A DNA stretch of 64,000 nt from Anaerolineae bacterium (GTDB lineage Bacteria > Chloroflexota > Anaerolineae > Aggregatilineales > UBA2796): assembly GCA_019637615.1 (NCBI GenBank), contig JAHBVJ010000016.1, forward strand, positions 123,202 to 187,201. The letters run 5' to 3'. Positions within the stretch are counted from its first letter, which is position 1. Each line of letters opens with the position of its first letter. Positions 18,992 through 27,545 of the stretch are shown here, piece after piece. The position numbers and the translations under genes are program-made. The notes under the pieces are model-generated. The model made no database searches. It had not been told where the DNA came from and saw only the letters and a list, made by a program, of their open reading frames with translations.

Positions 18992-21265
18992 CTACCGTGC
19001 CGCTGCGGGCGCTTCCGCGAACGCCGCCGAACGCAGATAGTTGATCACGTTCCACCGATCCGCCTCGCTCAATGCATCCATCGGGATCGCTTCCATCTTG
19101 CCCTTACCGTGCAGCAGCACCGCGTATAGCTCATCGTCGCTCAATTCAGGCAGTCGCCGCGTGAACGTCACTTGCTGGTCGGGCGTATGACATTCCGCGC
19201 ACTGTGCCGCGAAGATTTCTCGCCCGCGCGCCACCGAATTCTCATCGGGAAATGTCGCGTTGAGGTAGTCCGGCGGCAGATTGCGCTGACGATCAGCCCG
19301 CGCGAATGCCTCGCTCATCATCCCGCCGCCAATGATCAGCACGACGATCAGCGCGATCGTGGATGCGATACCGATCATCACACTTTCCAGTTGCCACGGT
19401 AGCACGCGGATGCGCCGCCACGCAGGCGGGATCAGCCACACCACGAACATCGCGAGGATCGCCGCCAGACTCAGCCAATTGAGGGCGTTGGGTTGGCGGT
19501 TGGTGGTGTTGGGTGGTGTGCTCGGCACGTCCCACGCGAACGCCGCCCGCTGCATGGTACCATCTGCTTCGATCACGTCCACGCTTGCCGTCCACGCGCC
19601 CACACGGTTGAGTTCGCTGCCTGCGCCGATATACACGCCGCTGCCCACATTATCCATTTTCAGCAGTTGACTACGCCGATCCAGCGACGGATACACGAAC
19701 CGTGCCCAGACTTCGGCGTTATCGAGGGGCTTGTCGTTGCGCAGCACGGTAACTTCGTAGCCGTTGCCGCCTACTGCGCCGGGATCGAGCGCCAGTTGCA
19801 CGCGCATCTCACCGACATCGACGGCTTGGCTAACGGCCGTCGCGGTGCTGCTGACATTTGCGGGTACGGGCGGCGGCGTGGAGGATAGCACGGCAGCCGC
19901 GATCAGCACGGGCACGCCGATAACTGCTTCGAGTCGCACGCTGCCGAACAGCGTCCCGATCTTGTCACTCAGCGGGAGCTTTGCCGCCACTGCCGCCAGT
20001 CGTCCCGGCGCGACTACCAGATGATGATAAGCGCCTAGCAGCACCATCGGCGCGATCAGCAGCACTTTGAACAGCAGCGTTTGCCCATACGCGGAGGTAG
20101 GTACCTCGCCCGCGCTCTGAATCTGGATCGCCGCGCTGAAAATACCCGTCGTGATCAACAGCCCAAGCGCCACCGCCGCCACTGCCGAGAACCGCTTGAG
20201 TGCCGCCCGCAGTGCCATCGCCCGCGCCGGAGCATCTAACGGTTGCAGTGCCGCCGGAACCACCACACTGAGCGTGACCAACCCGCCCACCCATGCGCTG
20301 GTAGCGGCGAAGTGCAGCCAATCGACCACTGTTGCGGGCAGTGCCCACAAGGTCGCGCCCGTCGCATGGCTGGTGAAGCTCAAGGTCGCCAGAATCGCGC
20401 CCGCCACGAACAGATTCACCCACCACAACAGCTTGACCATCTCAGGCAGTCGGCTCGACGCATACCACGATCCCGCGTGGATCAAAATCGCCAGCGTCAG
20501 CAGGATCAGCCGCCAGCGCAGCAGATTCCCGATCTGAGTGCTGTCCAGCACCACGCCCCATAACCCATCGCGCAGCACGCTGCTCGCGTCGGTGGCAAAC
20601 AACGTGATACTCTGCTGCATCACCGCGATCCCTGTGCTGATGACCGCCACGATCAGCGCAATCCAGATCGCCAACGTCAAGCGGCTCATCACGCGCGGTG
20701 GCAGCCCTCCAATCCGGTAACGTTCGTTGCCCCAACCGGGTAGCAGGACGCTGTGATACAGCAGCAGCAGCCCGAACAGCACATTCAGCGCAGGCAACTG
20801 CAAACTGCGCCACACGATCTCCAGCGGACTAGCGGATCGATCACTTTCCGCGTTGGCGACGGCGTCGGTCTTCGCGCCTACCCAGAAAAGATAGCTTTCT
20901 TCTTCGACATGGCCGTCGCTGGCAAAAGCCGCCCGCACCCGCACCACGTAAGCGCCATTCGGCAGCTCACTGGGAACTTGACCGACCATATGCGCGGGAT
21001 TATTCGGCGCAGTGCCCACCTCGGTCAGCGCGATCTTCTCGCCGCGTTCCGTGGTCAGGCTCATCGTGCTGAATTTCGCTTCGATACTCTCGCTGAACCA
21101 GATTTGGATGCGTGTGGGCGCGTGCTCCACGACGCTCTGCGGGGCGGGAATAGCGCGGAGGATATAACCGTGTGCCTCAGCAGGCGCACGATTCACGGCC
21201 AACAAAACAATCAGCAATGTCAAACACAAGGCAGCTACTAGTGATCGCCGCCGGGGGAATCGCAT
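18992..21265 (-). CDS. CopC-CopD-cytochrome c fusion protein
   Basis: 757 residues in three parts. A signal peptide ends at AEA before His32, so the mature protein would begin with the copper-binding His of CopC (HGYILRAIPAPQSV); a second CopC His is in SDGHVEEESYLFW. Residues ~150-450 carry about eight hydrophobic segments of a CopD-type membrane domain. A beta-rich domain (~470-580) and one more membrane segment follow. The C-terminus is a small c-type cytochrome with CAECH (689-693) and Met724 or Met729 as possible axial ligands. Copper handling is expected from CopC/CopD; the haem adds a redox function. It lies 23 bases after a small membrane-protein gene. Confidence 0.85.
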   Translation of the reverse strand: MRFPRRRSLVAALCLTLLIVLLAVNRAPAEAHGYILRAIPAPQSVVEHAPTRIQIWFSESIEAKFSTMSLTTERGEKIALTEVGTAPNNPAHMVGQVPSELPNGAYVVRVRAAFASDGHVEEESYLFWVGAKTDAVANAESDRSASPLEIVWRSLQLPALNVLFGLLLLYHSVLLPGWGNERYRIGGLPPRVMSRLTLAIWIALIVAVISTGIAVMQQSITLFATDASSVLRDGLWGVVLDSTQIGNLLRWRLILLTLAILIHAGSWYASSRLPEMVKLLWWVNLFVAGAILATLSFTSHATGATLWALPATVVDWLHFAATSAWVGGLVTLSVVVPAALQPLDAPARAMALRAALKRFSAVAAVALGLLITTGIFSAAIQIQSAGEVPTSAYGQTLLFKVLLIAPMVLLGAYHHLVVAPGRLAAVAAKLPLSDKIGTLFGSVRLEAVIGVPVLIAAAVLSSTPPPVPANVSSTATAVSQAVDVGEMRVQLALDPGAVGGNGYEVTVLRNDKPLDNAEVWARFVYPSLDRRSQLLKMDNVGSGVYIGAGSELNRVGAWTASVDVIEADGTMQRAAFAWDVPSTPPNTTNRQPNALNWLSLAAILAMFVVWLIPPAWRRIRVLPWQLESVMIGIASTIALIVVLIIGGGMMSEAFARADRQRNLPPDYLNATFPDENSVARGREIFAAQCAECHTPDQQVTFTRRLPELSDDELYAVLLHGKGKMEAIPMDALSEADRWNVINYLRSAAFAEAPAAAR

Positions 21266-21288
21266 CGTAATCCTTACTACGGACGTGT

Positions 21289-21519
21289 TCAGTCCAACCG
21301 ATAGTGATCGTCCGAGTTACGGCGTTTAGTGGGAGTAGACTCGGTTGGCTGTTGTGTTGGAGGCTCACTAGGTGCCGGATTACCTTGCTTACCCCGAATC
21401 CAAGTGATGATTGGCGGCGCGATCATCATACCTAAGAAGAACACGAAGGCCACCACCATGACCACTTCATCCAGCGGGCCGAGTGTGCCGTGTGCAATTG
21501 GAATCCAGAACCTAAACAT
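21289..21519 (-). CDS. Small single-span membrane protein upstream of the CopCD fusion
   Basis: About 76 residues: a hydrophobic segment (EVVMVVAFVFFLGMMIAPPI), then a short basic stretch and a Pro/Thr-rich polar tail ending RRNSDDHYRLD. The ATG at 21519 has GAGG 5 bases upstream. It ends 23 bases before the CopC-CopD-cytochrome gene and is probably in the same operon. I do not recognise the family; it could be an assembly or stabilising subunit for that protein. Confidence 0.6.
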   Translation of the reverse strand: MFRFWIPIAHGTLGPLDEVVMVVAFVFFLGMMIAPPIITWIRGKQGNPAPSEPPTQQPTESTPTKRRNSDDHYRLD

Positions 21520-21593
21520 ACGCACCTCACACTCGCGATTATAGCCACTTTTGTTCAGAATCTCACAATATCAAATAGGTGCTCACGACCTTC

Positions 21594-21823
21594 TCAGGGA
21601 CGGAATACCGCCACAGGCTCAGGAATTTCGATCCCTTCTGCCAGCGCCGTTTCTAGCCGCAAGGCTTTCGCTTCATCGGTCATCGTCAGCGCTTCCTCAC
21701 GCGACGCCCCTTGAGAGATGCCCCCGGCAGCAGCGGAATACGCACAAGCTAGTATCCATCCTCATCCGGTATCAATTCGATTGGATAAGGCAAAGCCAAG
21801 TAATACGCAAGCGTCTTGTTCAT
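21594..21823 (-). pseudogene. Broken HicB-like antitoxin gene
   Basis: Read from the ATG at 21821-21823 the frame gives MNKTLAYYLALPYPIELIPD then EDGY and an in-frame TAG, then LVRIPLLPG. A frame change near 21721 restores a good ending: GISQGASREEALTMTDEAKA followed by LRLETALAEGIEIPEPVAVF and a stop at 21594. The two halves together match the HicB/UPF0150 pattern (IPDEDGY, RIPLLPG, SQG, EEAL, IPEP). So there are two lesions, one nonsense codon and one 1- or 2-base indel. No hicA partner is seen beside it. It lies just downstream of trpD. Confidence 0.75.
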
Positions 21824-21836
21824 GCCGATAGATTGA

Positions 21837-22871
21837 TTAACTCGCCTGCGCTGCCAATTCCTGCGACCGATTCACCAGCGCGTTCAGCTTACCCAACGCT
21901 GCACCGCTGTCGATGCTATCCGCCGCCGCCTTAATACCCGTCGCCAGATCGGGCGCTTTACCACCTGCCACAATCGCCGCCGCCGCGTTCAGCAGCACCA
22001 CATCGCGCTTACCGCCCTTGATGCTCCGATCCAGAATCCCGCGTGTGATCTCGGCATTGAACGCCGCTTCACCGCCGATCAACTCCTCTGCACTCGTCCG
22101 CTGGAACCCCAATTCTTCCGGTGCCAGCGTATAAGTTTTCACCTGTCCGTCGCGCAGCTCGCTCACCCAATTCGCGCCTGTCGTGGTCAGCTCATCCAAA
22201 CCACCCTCGCCATGTACTACGAACGCCGCTTCGCCGCCCATCAAGCACAGCACATTTGCCAGTTTTTCCACCAGATCGTGGCTGAACACGCCCATCAACT
22301 GACGTTTAGCGCCAGCGGGGTTGGTCAGCGGGCCGAGGATGTTGAAGATCGTCCGCACGCCCAATTCGCGCCGTGCGCCGATAGCGTGCTTCATGGCGGG
22401 GTGGAACAGCGTCGCGAACATAAACCCGATCCCGATGCTGTTGATGCACTCGCCAACCTGTTCCGGCGTCAGCTTGAGGTTCACGCCGAGCGCTTCTAGC
22501 ACGTCCGCCGATCCGGTCTTGCTGCTGGCGGCGCGGTTGCCATGTTTAGCGACGGGGATGCCCGTCCCCGCCACCACGAACGCCACCGTCGTAGAGATAT
22601 TGAACGTGCCGGAGCCATCGCCGCCCGTGCCGCACGTATCCACCAAGCCCACCACATTCACGGGCGGATGATTCGCCGCGCGCCGCATCGAGATCGCGCT
22701 GCCTGTGATCTCCTCAATCGTCTCGCCCTTGAAGCGCAGCGCCATCAGGTAGCCGCCGATCTGCGCCTGTGTCGCGTTGCCCGTCATGATCTCGTCCATC
22801 GCGGCTTCGGCTTCAGCTTGTGTCAGGTTCTCGTGCTTAGAAAGTTTAGCAATCGCTTTTTGAACACTCAT
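21837..22871 (-). CDS. trpD: Anthranilate phosphoribosyltransferase
   Basis: About 344 residues, normal for TrpD, which joins anthranilate to PRPP in the second step of tryptophan synthesis. The PRPP-binding motif is VDTCGTGGDGSGTFNIST, followed by KHGNRAASSKTGSADVLEALG and FMFATLFHPAMKHAIGARRE, the canonical blocks. The ATG at 22871 follows GGGAGG by 10 bases; the frame is open further upstream but without homology. It is the last gene of the trp operon, 18 bases after the methyltransferase-like gene. Confidence 0.95.
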   Translation of the reverse strand: MSVQKAIAKLSKHENLTQAEAEAAMDEIMTGNATQAQIGGYLMALRFKGETIEEITGSAISMRRAANHPPVNVVGLVDTCGTGGDGSGTFNISTTVAFVVAGTGIPVAKHGNRAASSKTGSADVLEALGVNLKLTPEQVGECINSIGIGFMFATLFHPAMKHAIGARRELGVRTIFNILGPLTNPAGAKRQLMGVFSHDLVEKLANVLCLMGGEAAFVVHGEGGLDELTTTGANWVSELRDGQVKTYTLAPEELGFQRTSAEELIGGEAAFNAEITRGILDRSIKGGKRDVVLLNAAAAIVAGGKAPDLATGIKAAADSIDSGAALGKLNALVNRSQELAAQAS

Positions 22872-22889
22872 AACAAATATCCTCCCCAA

Positions 22890-23582
22890 TTAATTCACGT
22901 CGGATCGGTAGACCCGCAGCATCTTGTTCGCCCCTAAGAAAAACTCGTAATCGACGGGCACGCGTTCGGCTTGCCATCCCTCTTGCGCCATCGCCGCGAT
23001 CACCGGCGCGAGATGCACCGACTCGCGGTTCGTCAGGTCGAGCAGTGGGAAAATCCGCACTTCCCGTGCCACGCGGCACATTTCCCGCACAGCGTCGATG
23101 TGAAACGTTGTCGAAAGATGATCGCTGTACATGAACAGGAAGTTCGAGCACAGCGCCAGATCGAAGCGTCCATCTTCAAACGGCAGCGACGGCAAACTAG
23201 CGTCGATATATCGCCCTTCGCGTTTGCCCTGCTCCAAGTCAGCCACGAACTGCCGCATCGCGCTCAAGCGTGCCGCGCCCACCTCATCGACTGTTTTGAA
23301 CTTCGTCCAGACGTATGCATCCATATTACCGCGCATTTGCGCGAGAATCTCTTGCCATGTTTCACTCACCCGCTGCTCGATCTGCGCCGCCGTCATCACA
23401 TAGATCGGATCAACTGAGGTGACGCGGTAGCCCTTCTCCGTCGCTTCAGCGTTGAAACTGGCTGGCCCGTCGCCACAGCCGAGGATGCGCTTGCGTAAAT
23501 CATCCTCGGTCAGCCCGAACATCCCCACATATTCACTGAATAACCGTCCCCACGGCTTCACCTCGTTATAGGTAATCGTCAT
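22890..23582 (-). CDS. Class I SAM methyltransferase-like protein inside the trp operon
   Basis: About 230 residues. The glycine-rich motif RILGCGDGPASFNAEATEKG and the acidic motif VTSVDPIY match a Rossmann-type SAM-binding fold, followed by LPFEDGRFDLALCSNFLFMY, a standard methyltransferase strand. The ATG at 23582 has GGAGGG upstream; three more in-frame start codons lie before it. The substrate is unknown. It sits between trpG and trpD, with trpD 18 bases downstream, so it is probably controlled with the trp genes. A 42-bp interspersed repeat lies just before it. Confidence 0.75.
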   Translation of the reverse strand: MTITYNEVKPWGRLFSEYVGMFGLTEDDLRKRILGCGDGPASFNAEATEKGYRVTSVDPIYVMTAAQIEQRVSETWQEILAQMRGNMDAYVWTKFKTVDEVGAARLSAMRQFVADLEQGKREGRYIDASLPSLPFEDGRFDLALCSNFLFMYSDHLSTTFHIDAVREMCRVAREVRIFPLLDLTNRESVHLAPVIAAMAQEGWQAERVPVDYEFFLGANKMLRVYRSDVN

Positions 23583-23621
23583 ATTGCCGTCGCCCTCCAT
23601 GATTCTCATCACCCTTTGGTT

Positions 23622-23663
23622 CCCCCTCGTTGCGGAGCGGAGAGGGGGTCAGGGGGTGAGGTT
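23622..23663 (-). repeat. 42-bp interspersed repeat, copy 1
   Basis: This 42-base element matches a second copy at 38065-38106 in 41 of 42 positions. It includes CCCCCTC and GAGGGGG arms that can form a hairpin on either strand. It starts 5 bases beyond the trpG stop, within the trp operon. Confidence 0.85.
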
Positions 23664-23667
23664 CTTC

Positions 23668-24237
23668 TCAAAACCTGCATTCCAAGAAGTTTTGCATCAG
23701 GCGCGGGCCAAACGTCGTCAAGATGCTTTCCGGATGGAACTGCACGCCCACGATCGGATATTCCGTATGCCGCAGTGCCATGATCTCGCCCTGATCGGTG
23801 AACGCGGTCACTTTCATGCACTTGGGCAGCGACTCTTCTTCCACGATCAAGCTGTGGTAGCGCGTCGCCTCGAACGGACTCGGTACGCCGGAAAACAGCG
23901 GGCTGTTCTGGTGATATACTTGCGACACCTTGCCATGCATCAGCCGTGGCGCGCGGATCACCTTACCACCGAAGGCTTGTCCCATGCACTGATGCCCCAA
24001 GCACACGCCGAACGTCGGGATATGCGTGCCTAACTTGGTCAGCGTTTCCAGCGAGATACCGCCGTCATCAGGCGTACCCGGTCCCGGCGAAATGATGATG
24101 TGCGAAGGCTGCATCGCCTCTAACTCATCGACGGTCAGCGCGTCATTGCGGTAAACCTCGATCTGCGCGCCGAGCATCCCGAAGGCTTGCGCGATGTTGT
24201 AGGTGAAACTATCGTAGTTATCGATCAGCACGATCAT
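23668..24237 (-). CDS. trpG: Anthranilate synthase glutamine amidotransferase subunit
   Basis: About 189 residues, normal for TrpG, which supplies ammonia from glutamine to TrpE. It begins MIVLIDNYDSFTYNIAQAF; the catalytic Cys is in FGVCLGHQCMGQAFGG and the His/Glu pair in VGVQFHPESILT. The oxyanion-region motif is IISPGPGTPDDGG. The start at 24237 is 19 bases after the trpS stop; the frame is open to 24267, but the family starts at this Met. It may also serve folate synthesis (PabA) as in some bacteria; that is only a possibility. Confidence 0.93.
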   Translation of the reverse strand: MIVLIDNYDSFTYNIAQAFGMLGAQIEVYRNDALTVDELEAMQPSHIIISPGPGTPDDGGISLETLTKLGTHIPTFGVCLGHQCMGQAFGGKVIRAPRLMHGKVSQVYHQNSPLFSGVPSPFEATRYHSLIVEEESLPKCMKVTAFTDQGEIMALRHTEYPIVGVQFHPESILTTFGPRLMQNFLECRF

Positions 24238-24256
24238 GGCTGTTATTCCCTTCTTT

Positions 24257-25285
24257 TTATAGACCAACTAATTGGCGTACATCTGCTAGCGTTCGTTCTG
24301 CTCGTTCGCGGGCACATTCGGCACCCTGCGCGAGCACGTCGTTGAGATATTCCGGCGCGTCGCTGATCTCGCGGAACCTCGCTTGGATCGGCTCCAACGT
24401 CCGCACCACCAGTTCGACCAATTCGCGCTTCAATGCGCCATAACCGCGTCCCGCGAAACGCGTCTCGATCTGATCCCGCGTCTCGCCGGACAGCACCTCA
24501 TACAGCGTCAGCAAATTGCGCACACCTGCCGAAGCGACTTCAAAGCGCGTCTCGTTTCCCGTATCCGTCACCGCGCTCATAATCGTCTTGCGGATCACGT
24601 CCAGCGTATCCAGCACGCCAATTGCATGACCGCTGCGAGTCTGCGCCGTGCTTTTGCTCATCTTCGCGCTTGGATCATCCATGCCCATGATGCGCGTGCC
24701 ACTGGTTCGCGTCAGCACATCCGGCAGCGGGAAATAGGCTTCATACAGATGGTTGAAGCGTTCCGCCACATCCCGCGCCAATTCAAGATGTTGCTTCTGG
24801 TCATCCCCGACGGGCACATAAGCGGCCTTGTATGCGAGGATGTCCGCCGTTTGCAGCACGGGATAGGTGAGCAATCCACTGCTGACCACCTCGGTCTTGG
24901 CGGCCTTCGTCTTGTATTGCGTCATCCGCTCTAACCAGCCGACGGGTGTGCAGCAGCTCAAAATCCACGCCAGATACGCGTGCGCCGCCACGTCCGATTG
25001 CATAAACACGATGCTCTGCTGCGGATCGATTCCGCACGCCAGCAGCAGCGCCGCCGTCTCGCGTGATTGTTGCCTGAGCGTTTTCGGGTTGATCGCTTCT
25101 GGGATGGTCAGCGCGTGCATATTGGCGATGCAAAATAGGTTGTCATACCGCGTCTGATTCTGTACCCACAAGCTGACCGCGCCGACATAATTGCCGATGT
25201 GCATCTTGCCCGTCGGCTGGATGCCGGATAGCACGACTTTCCGCGTATCTGCTTTGACTGGTTCGGGCGCAAGCATCGTAGACAT
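24257..25285 (-). CDS. trpS: Tryptophanyl-tRNA synthetase
   Basis: 342 residues, the usual bacterial TrpRS length. The class I signature is HIGN (29-32) in SGIQPTGKMHIGNYVGAV, and the second signature KMSKS is in GMDDPSAKMSKSTAQ. The block FCIANMHALT and TYPVLQTADILAY are also typical. It charges tRNA-Trp. It lies between trpE and trpG, starting 10 bases after the trpE stop, so a charging enzyme and the anthranilate genes share one transcript behind a T-box that senses tRNA-Trp charging. The operon placement is unusual but the gene is intact. Confidence 0.96.
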   Translation of the reverse strand: MSTMLAPEPVKADTRKVVLSGIQPTGKMHIGNYVGAVSLWVQNQTRYDNLFCIANMHALTIPEAINPKTLRQQSRETAALLLACGIDPQQSIVFMQSDVAAHAYLAWILSCCTPVGWLERMTQYKTKAAKTEVVSSGLLTYPVLQTADILAYKAAYVPVGDDQKQHLELARDVAERFNHLYEAYFPLPDVLTRTSGTRIMGMDDPSAKMSKSTAQTRSGHAIGVLDTLDVIRKTIMSAVTDTGNETRFEVASAGVRNLLTLYEVLSGETRDQIETRFAGRGYGALKRELVELVVRTLEPIQARFREISDAPEYLNDVLAQGAECARERAERTLADVRQLVGL

Positions 25286-25295
25286 GAGCTTCCTC

Positions 25296-26846
25296 TTACA
25301 TCAAGCCGGCTTCGGCGTTCTCAATCGCCACCGTCACGGCGCGGGCTTTGTTCAACGTTTCCTGATATTCTTTGGCGGGGTCGCTGTCTGCCACGATTCC
25401 CGCGCCAGCTTGGATATAGACCTGCTTACCGCGCATCAGCAGCGTGCGGATCGCGATGCACGCGTCCATGCTGCCGCCGTAGCTGAAATAGCCCACCGCG
25501 CCGCCGTACAGCCCGCGCCGTGTGCCTTCGATCTCTTCGATGATCTCCATCGCGCGGATCTTCGGTGCGCCGGACAGCGTGCCAGCGGGGAAGGTCGCCC
25601 GCACCAGCGAATAGGCGTCCATGTTCTTGCGTAATTTGCCCTCCACGTGTGAGACGATGTGCATCACGTGTGAGAACTTCTCGATGATCATCATATGCGG
25701 GACGTGTACCGAACCATAATCGCACACGCGCCCCAAGTCGTTGCGCCCCAGATCGACCAGCATCACATGCTCGGCGCGTTCCTTGGGATCGTTGATCATG
25801 TGGTGGGCGTTTTCGTCATCTTGGGCGGGTGTAGCGCCGCGCGGAGCCGTCCCCGCGATGGGGCGCACGCTGGCAGTGCGTGTATCTGCGTCAAAGCGCA
25901 CCATCATCTCTGGAGACGCGCCGATGATGTGCATCGGTTCGGTTTCACCGGGTTCCAGTGGGTAGCGCAGGAAGAACATGTACGGCGATGGGTTCAGCAT
26001 CCGCAGCGAACGGTAGATCGCGAACGGCGGTGCGCTCGTCTCGCGGCTCAAACGCTGCGATAGCACGATCTGGAAGGCGTCGCCCGCCGCGATGTATTCC
26101 TTCGCCTTCACCACGCCCGCTTCAAATTCGGCTTGTGTCACGTTAGACGTGAGCACCGGATCGCTCGGCGTCCCCGGCTGTGGCAGCGGTGGCAGCGTCG
26201 TGCGCAGCCGTTCCACAATCGCCTCGATCCGCGCCACGGCCTTATCGTACGCCTCGCGTGGATCGCCCTGATTGTGTGCGTTGGAGAGCACGATCAATTG
26301 GTGTTTCACATGGTCGAACATCACCAGCGTTTCCGCCAGCATGAACGACGCGTCGGGCAAGCCGAGTTCATCGGTTGCGGTCGTGGGCAGCTTTTCCACC
26401 GACCGCACGTAATCATAAGCGAGGAAGCCGACTGCGCCGCCGACGAAACGGGGCAAGCCGGGGATTTCGACGGGCTTGTAGCCTTCCAACACGCTCTTGA
26501 TCACCGCCAGCGCGTCCTCGCCCGCGTTGAGCTTGCGCACACTGACCTTATCATCGCGGCGTTCGTGCAGTTCATCGCCCTTGACGGAGATCACGGCGGC
26601 GGGATTGATGCCAAGGAACGAGTAGCGGGCGATGTTCTCGCCGCCTTCCACGCTTTCCAGCAGGAACGACGGCTCATTATTCAGCGCCAGCTTCAAATAT
26701 ACCGAAACCGGTGTCTCTAGGTCGGCGGGCAAGGTACGGTAAACGGGGACGAGATCGCCCTTCTGGAATAGGGCAGCGGCATCCTCGAACGACGGCGCGT
26801 ACATCGGACGCGGTGCGGTGCGGAAAGCGACAGGTGATGCGGTCAT
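25296..26846 (-). CDS. trpE: Anthranilate synthase component I
   Basis: About 516 residues. The N-terminal region carries LLESVEGGENIARYSFLG (the tryptophan feedback-site pattern LLES). The catalytic chorismate-binding region has SQRLSRE, ASPEMMVRFD, RPIAGTAPRG, AEHVMLVDLGRNDLGRV and FPAGTLSGAPKIRAMEIIEE. It makes anthranilate from chorismate with TrpG. The ATG at 26846 follows GAGGAG by 7 bases. It is the first gene of the operon, directly after the T-box leader. The LLES motif suggests it keeps allosteric inhibition by tryptophan as well. Confidence 0.96.
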   Translation of the reverse strand: MTASPVAFRTAPRPMYAPSFEDAAALFQKGDLVPVYRTLPADLETPVSVYLKLALNNEPSFLLESVEGGENIARYSFLGINPAAVISVKGDELHERRDDKVSVRKLNAGEDALAVIKSVLEGYKPVEIPGLPRFVGGAVGFLAYDYVRSVEKLPTTATDELGLPDASFMLAETLVMFDHVKHQLIVLSNAHNQGDPREAYDKAVARIEAIVERLRTTLPPLPQPGTPSDPVLTSNVTQAEFEAGVVKAKEYIAAGDAFQIVLSQRLSRETSAPPFAIYRSLRMLNPSPYMFFLRYPLEPGETEPMHIIGASPEMMVRFDADTRTASVRPIAGTAPRGATPAQDDENAHHMINDPKERAEHVMLVDLGRNDLGRVCDYGSVHVPHMMIIEKFSHVMHIVSHVEGKLRKNMDAYSLVRATFPAGTLSGAPKIRAMEIIEEIEGTRRGLYGGAVGYFSYGGSMDACIAIRTLLMRGKQVYIQAGAGIVADSDPAKEYQETLNKARAVTVAIENAEAGLM

Positions 26847-26867
26847 CGGGCAGCTCCTCACGGAAAT

Positions 26868-27174
26868 AAAAAATCCCTCTGTCCAAAGAAGGGACGAGAA
26901 GGGATTTCCCGTGGTGCCACCCTGATTACCTCATCTGCATGAGGTCACTTAAAGCAGGTACGACGCTGTGCGAATAACACCGCGTGATACCCTCAGCCCT
27001 GATAACGGTGGCGACTCCGGCCTCTGCTACTAGGTTTCCCGTTCGCTCGTGCAACTCCCCGGCCCATTCGGCATCTGCGCTTGTACCGCCTTCACAGCAA
27101 CTGGCGGCTCTCTGAACATCGCTTGGTGCGTACTCGCCCGGATCAACGTCTTTGATTGGGTCGTGTTTAGATTG
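26868..27174 (-). promoter_or_regulatory. Tryptophan T-box leader riboswitch
   Basis: On the minus strand the T-box core AGGGTGGCACCACG lies at 26908-26921, preceded by AATC. Its bulge, UGGC, would pair with a GCCA acceptor end, as expected for tRNA-Trp with a G discriminator. Upstream, a stem I is visible with AGUA on the 5' side and GAA-UGG on the 3' side; UGG at 27064-27066 is a tryptophan specifier. A terminator hairpin (AAATCCCT with AGGGATTT) and six T's occupy 26868-26907. Uncharged tRNA-Trp should stabilise the antiterminator and turn on trpE and the following genes. Confidence 0.92.
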
Positions 27175-27180
27175 TAAATC

Positions 27181-27209
27181 ATGGTAACGTGCGTTTTGGT
27201 GGCTGTCAA
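27181..27209 (-). promoter_or_regulatory. Sigma70-type promoter of the trp operon
   Basis: Minus-strand -35 TTGACA (27204-27209, perfect) is separated by 17 bases from TACCAT (27181-27186, 4 of 6 consensus). Transcription would begin near 27174, giving a leader that contains the whole T-box. Confidence 0.6.
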
Positions 27210-27320
27210 GAGGTTCGTTTGTGCCAATTTTTGAAACCTCGCTATCCATACTTGGGAATTGACTGTTTGTATTGTATGATCGGGTACATCAAGTGCATCA
27301 CTCGATAATATAGGAGATGT

Positions 27321-27545
27321 ATGCGACAAGTAATCATCTACCCCGATGAGGATAGTGTATTTGTAGCTGAATGTCCCAGTCTGCCGGGTTGCAGAAGTCA
27401 AGGGGATACTATTGAAGAAGCCTTTGAGAATATCAAAGATGCGATCAAGTTGTGGATCGAGGATGCCATAGCCAACGGTGAACAAATCCCCGCAGATTAT
27501 CCGATCTTTGTTGGTGCAGTAGCGGTAGAAGTTCCGACGCCCTAG
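27321..27545 (+). CDS. hicB: HicB-family antitoxin-like protein
   Basis: 74 residues: MRQVIIYPDEDSVFVAECPS then LPGCRSQGDTIEEAFENIKD, followed by AIKLWIEDAIANGEQIP. This is the partial RNase H-like HicB core without an added DNA-binding domain. AGGAG lies just upstream of the ATG, and a promoter TTGGGA-17-TATGAT (27252-27280) is possible. It converges on hicA and the two stop codons share a CTAG, so the pair is tail to tail rather than in one operon as usual. It should bind and neutralise HicA. Confidence 0.85.
   Translation: MRQVIIYPDEDSVFVAECPSLPGCRSQGDTIEEAFENIKDAIKLWIEDAIANGEQIPADYPIFVGAVAVEVPTP

Noticed and set aside
27030..27485. 151-residue minus-strand frame across the T-box and hicB
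   Set aside because: It lies over the riboswitch leader and antisense to hicB; the T-box explains the conservation better.
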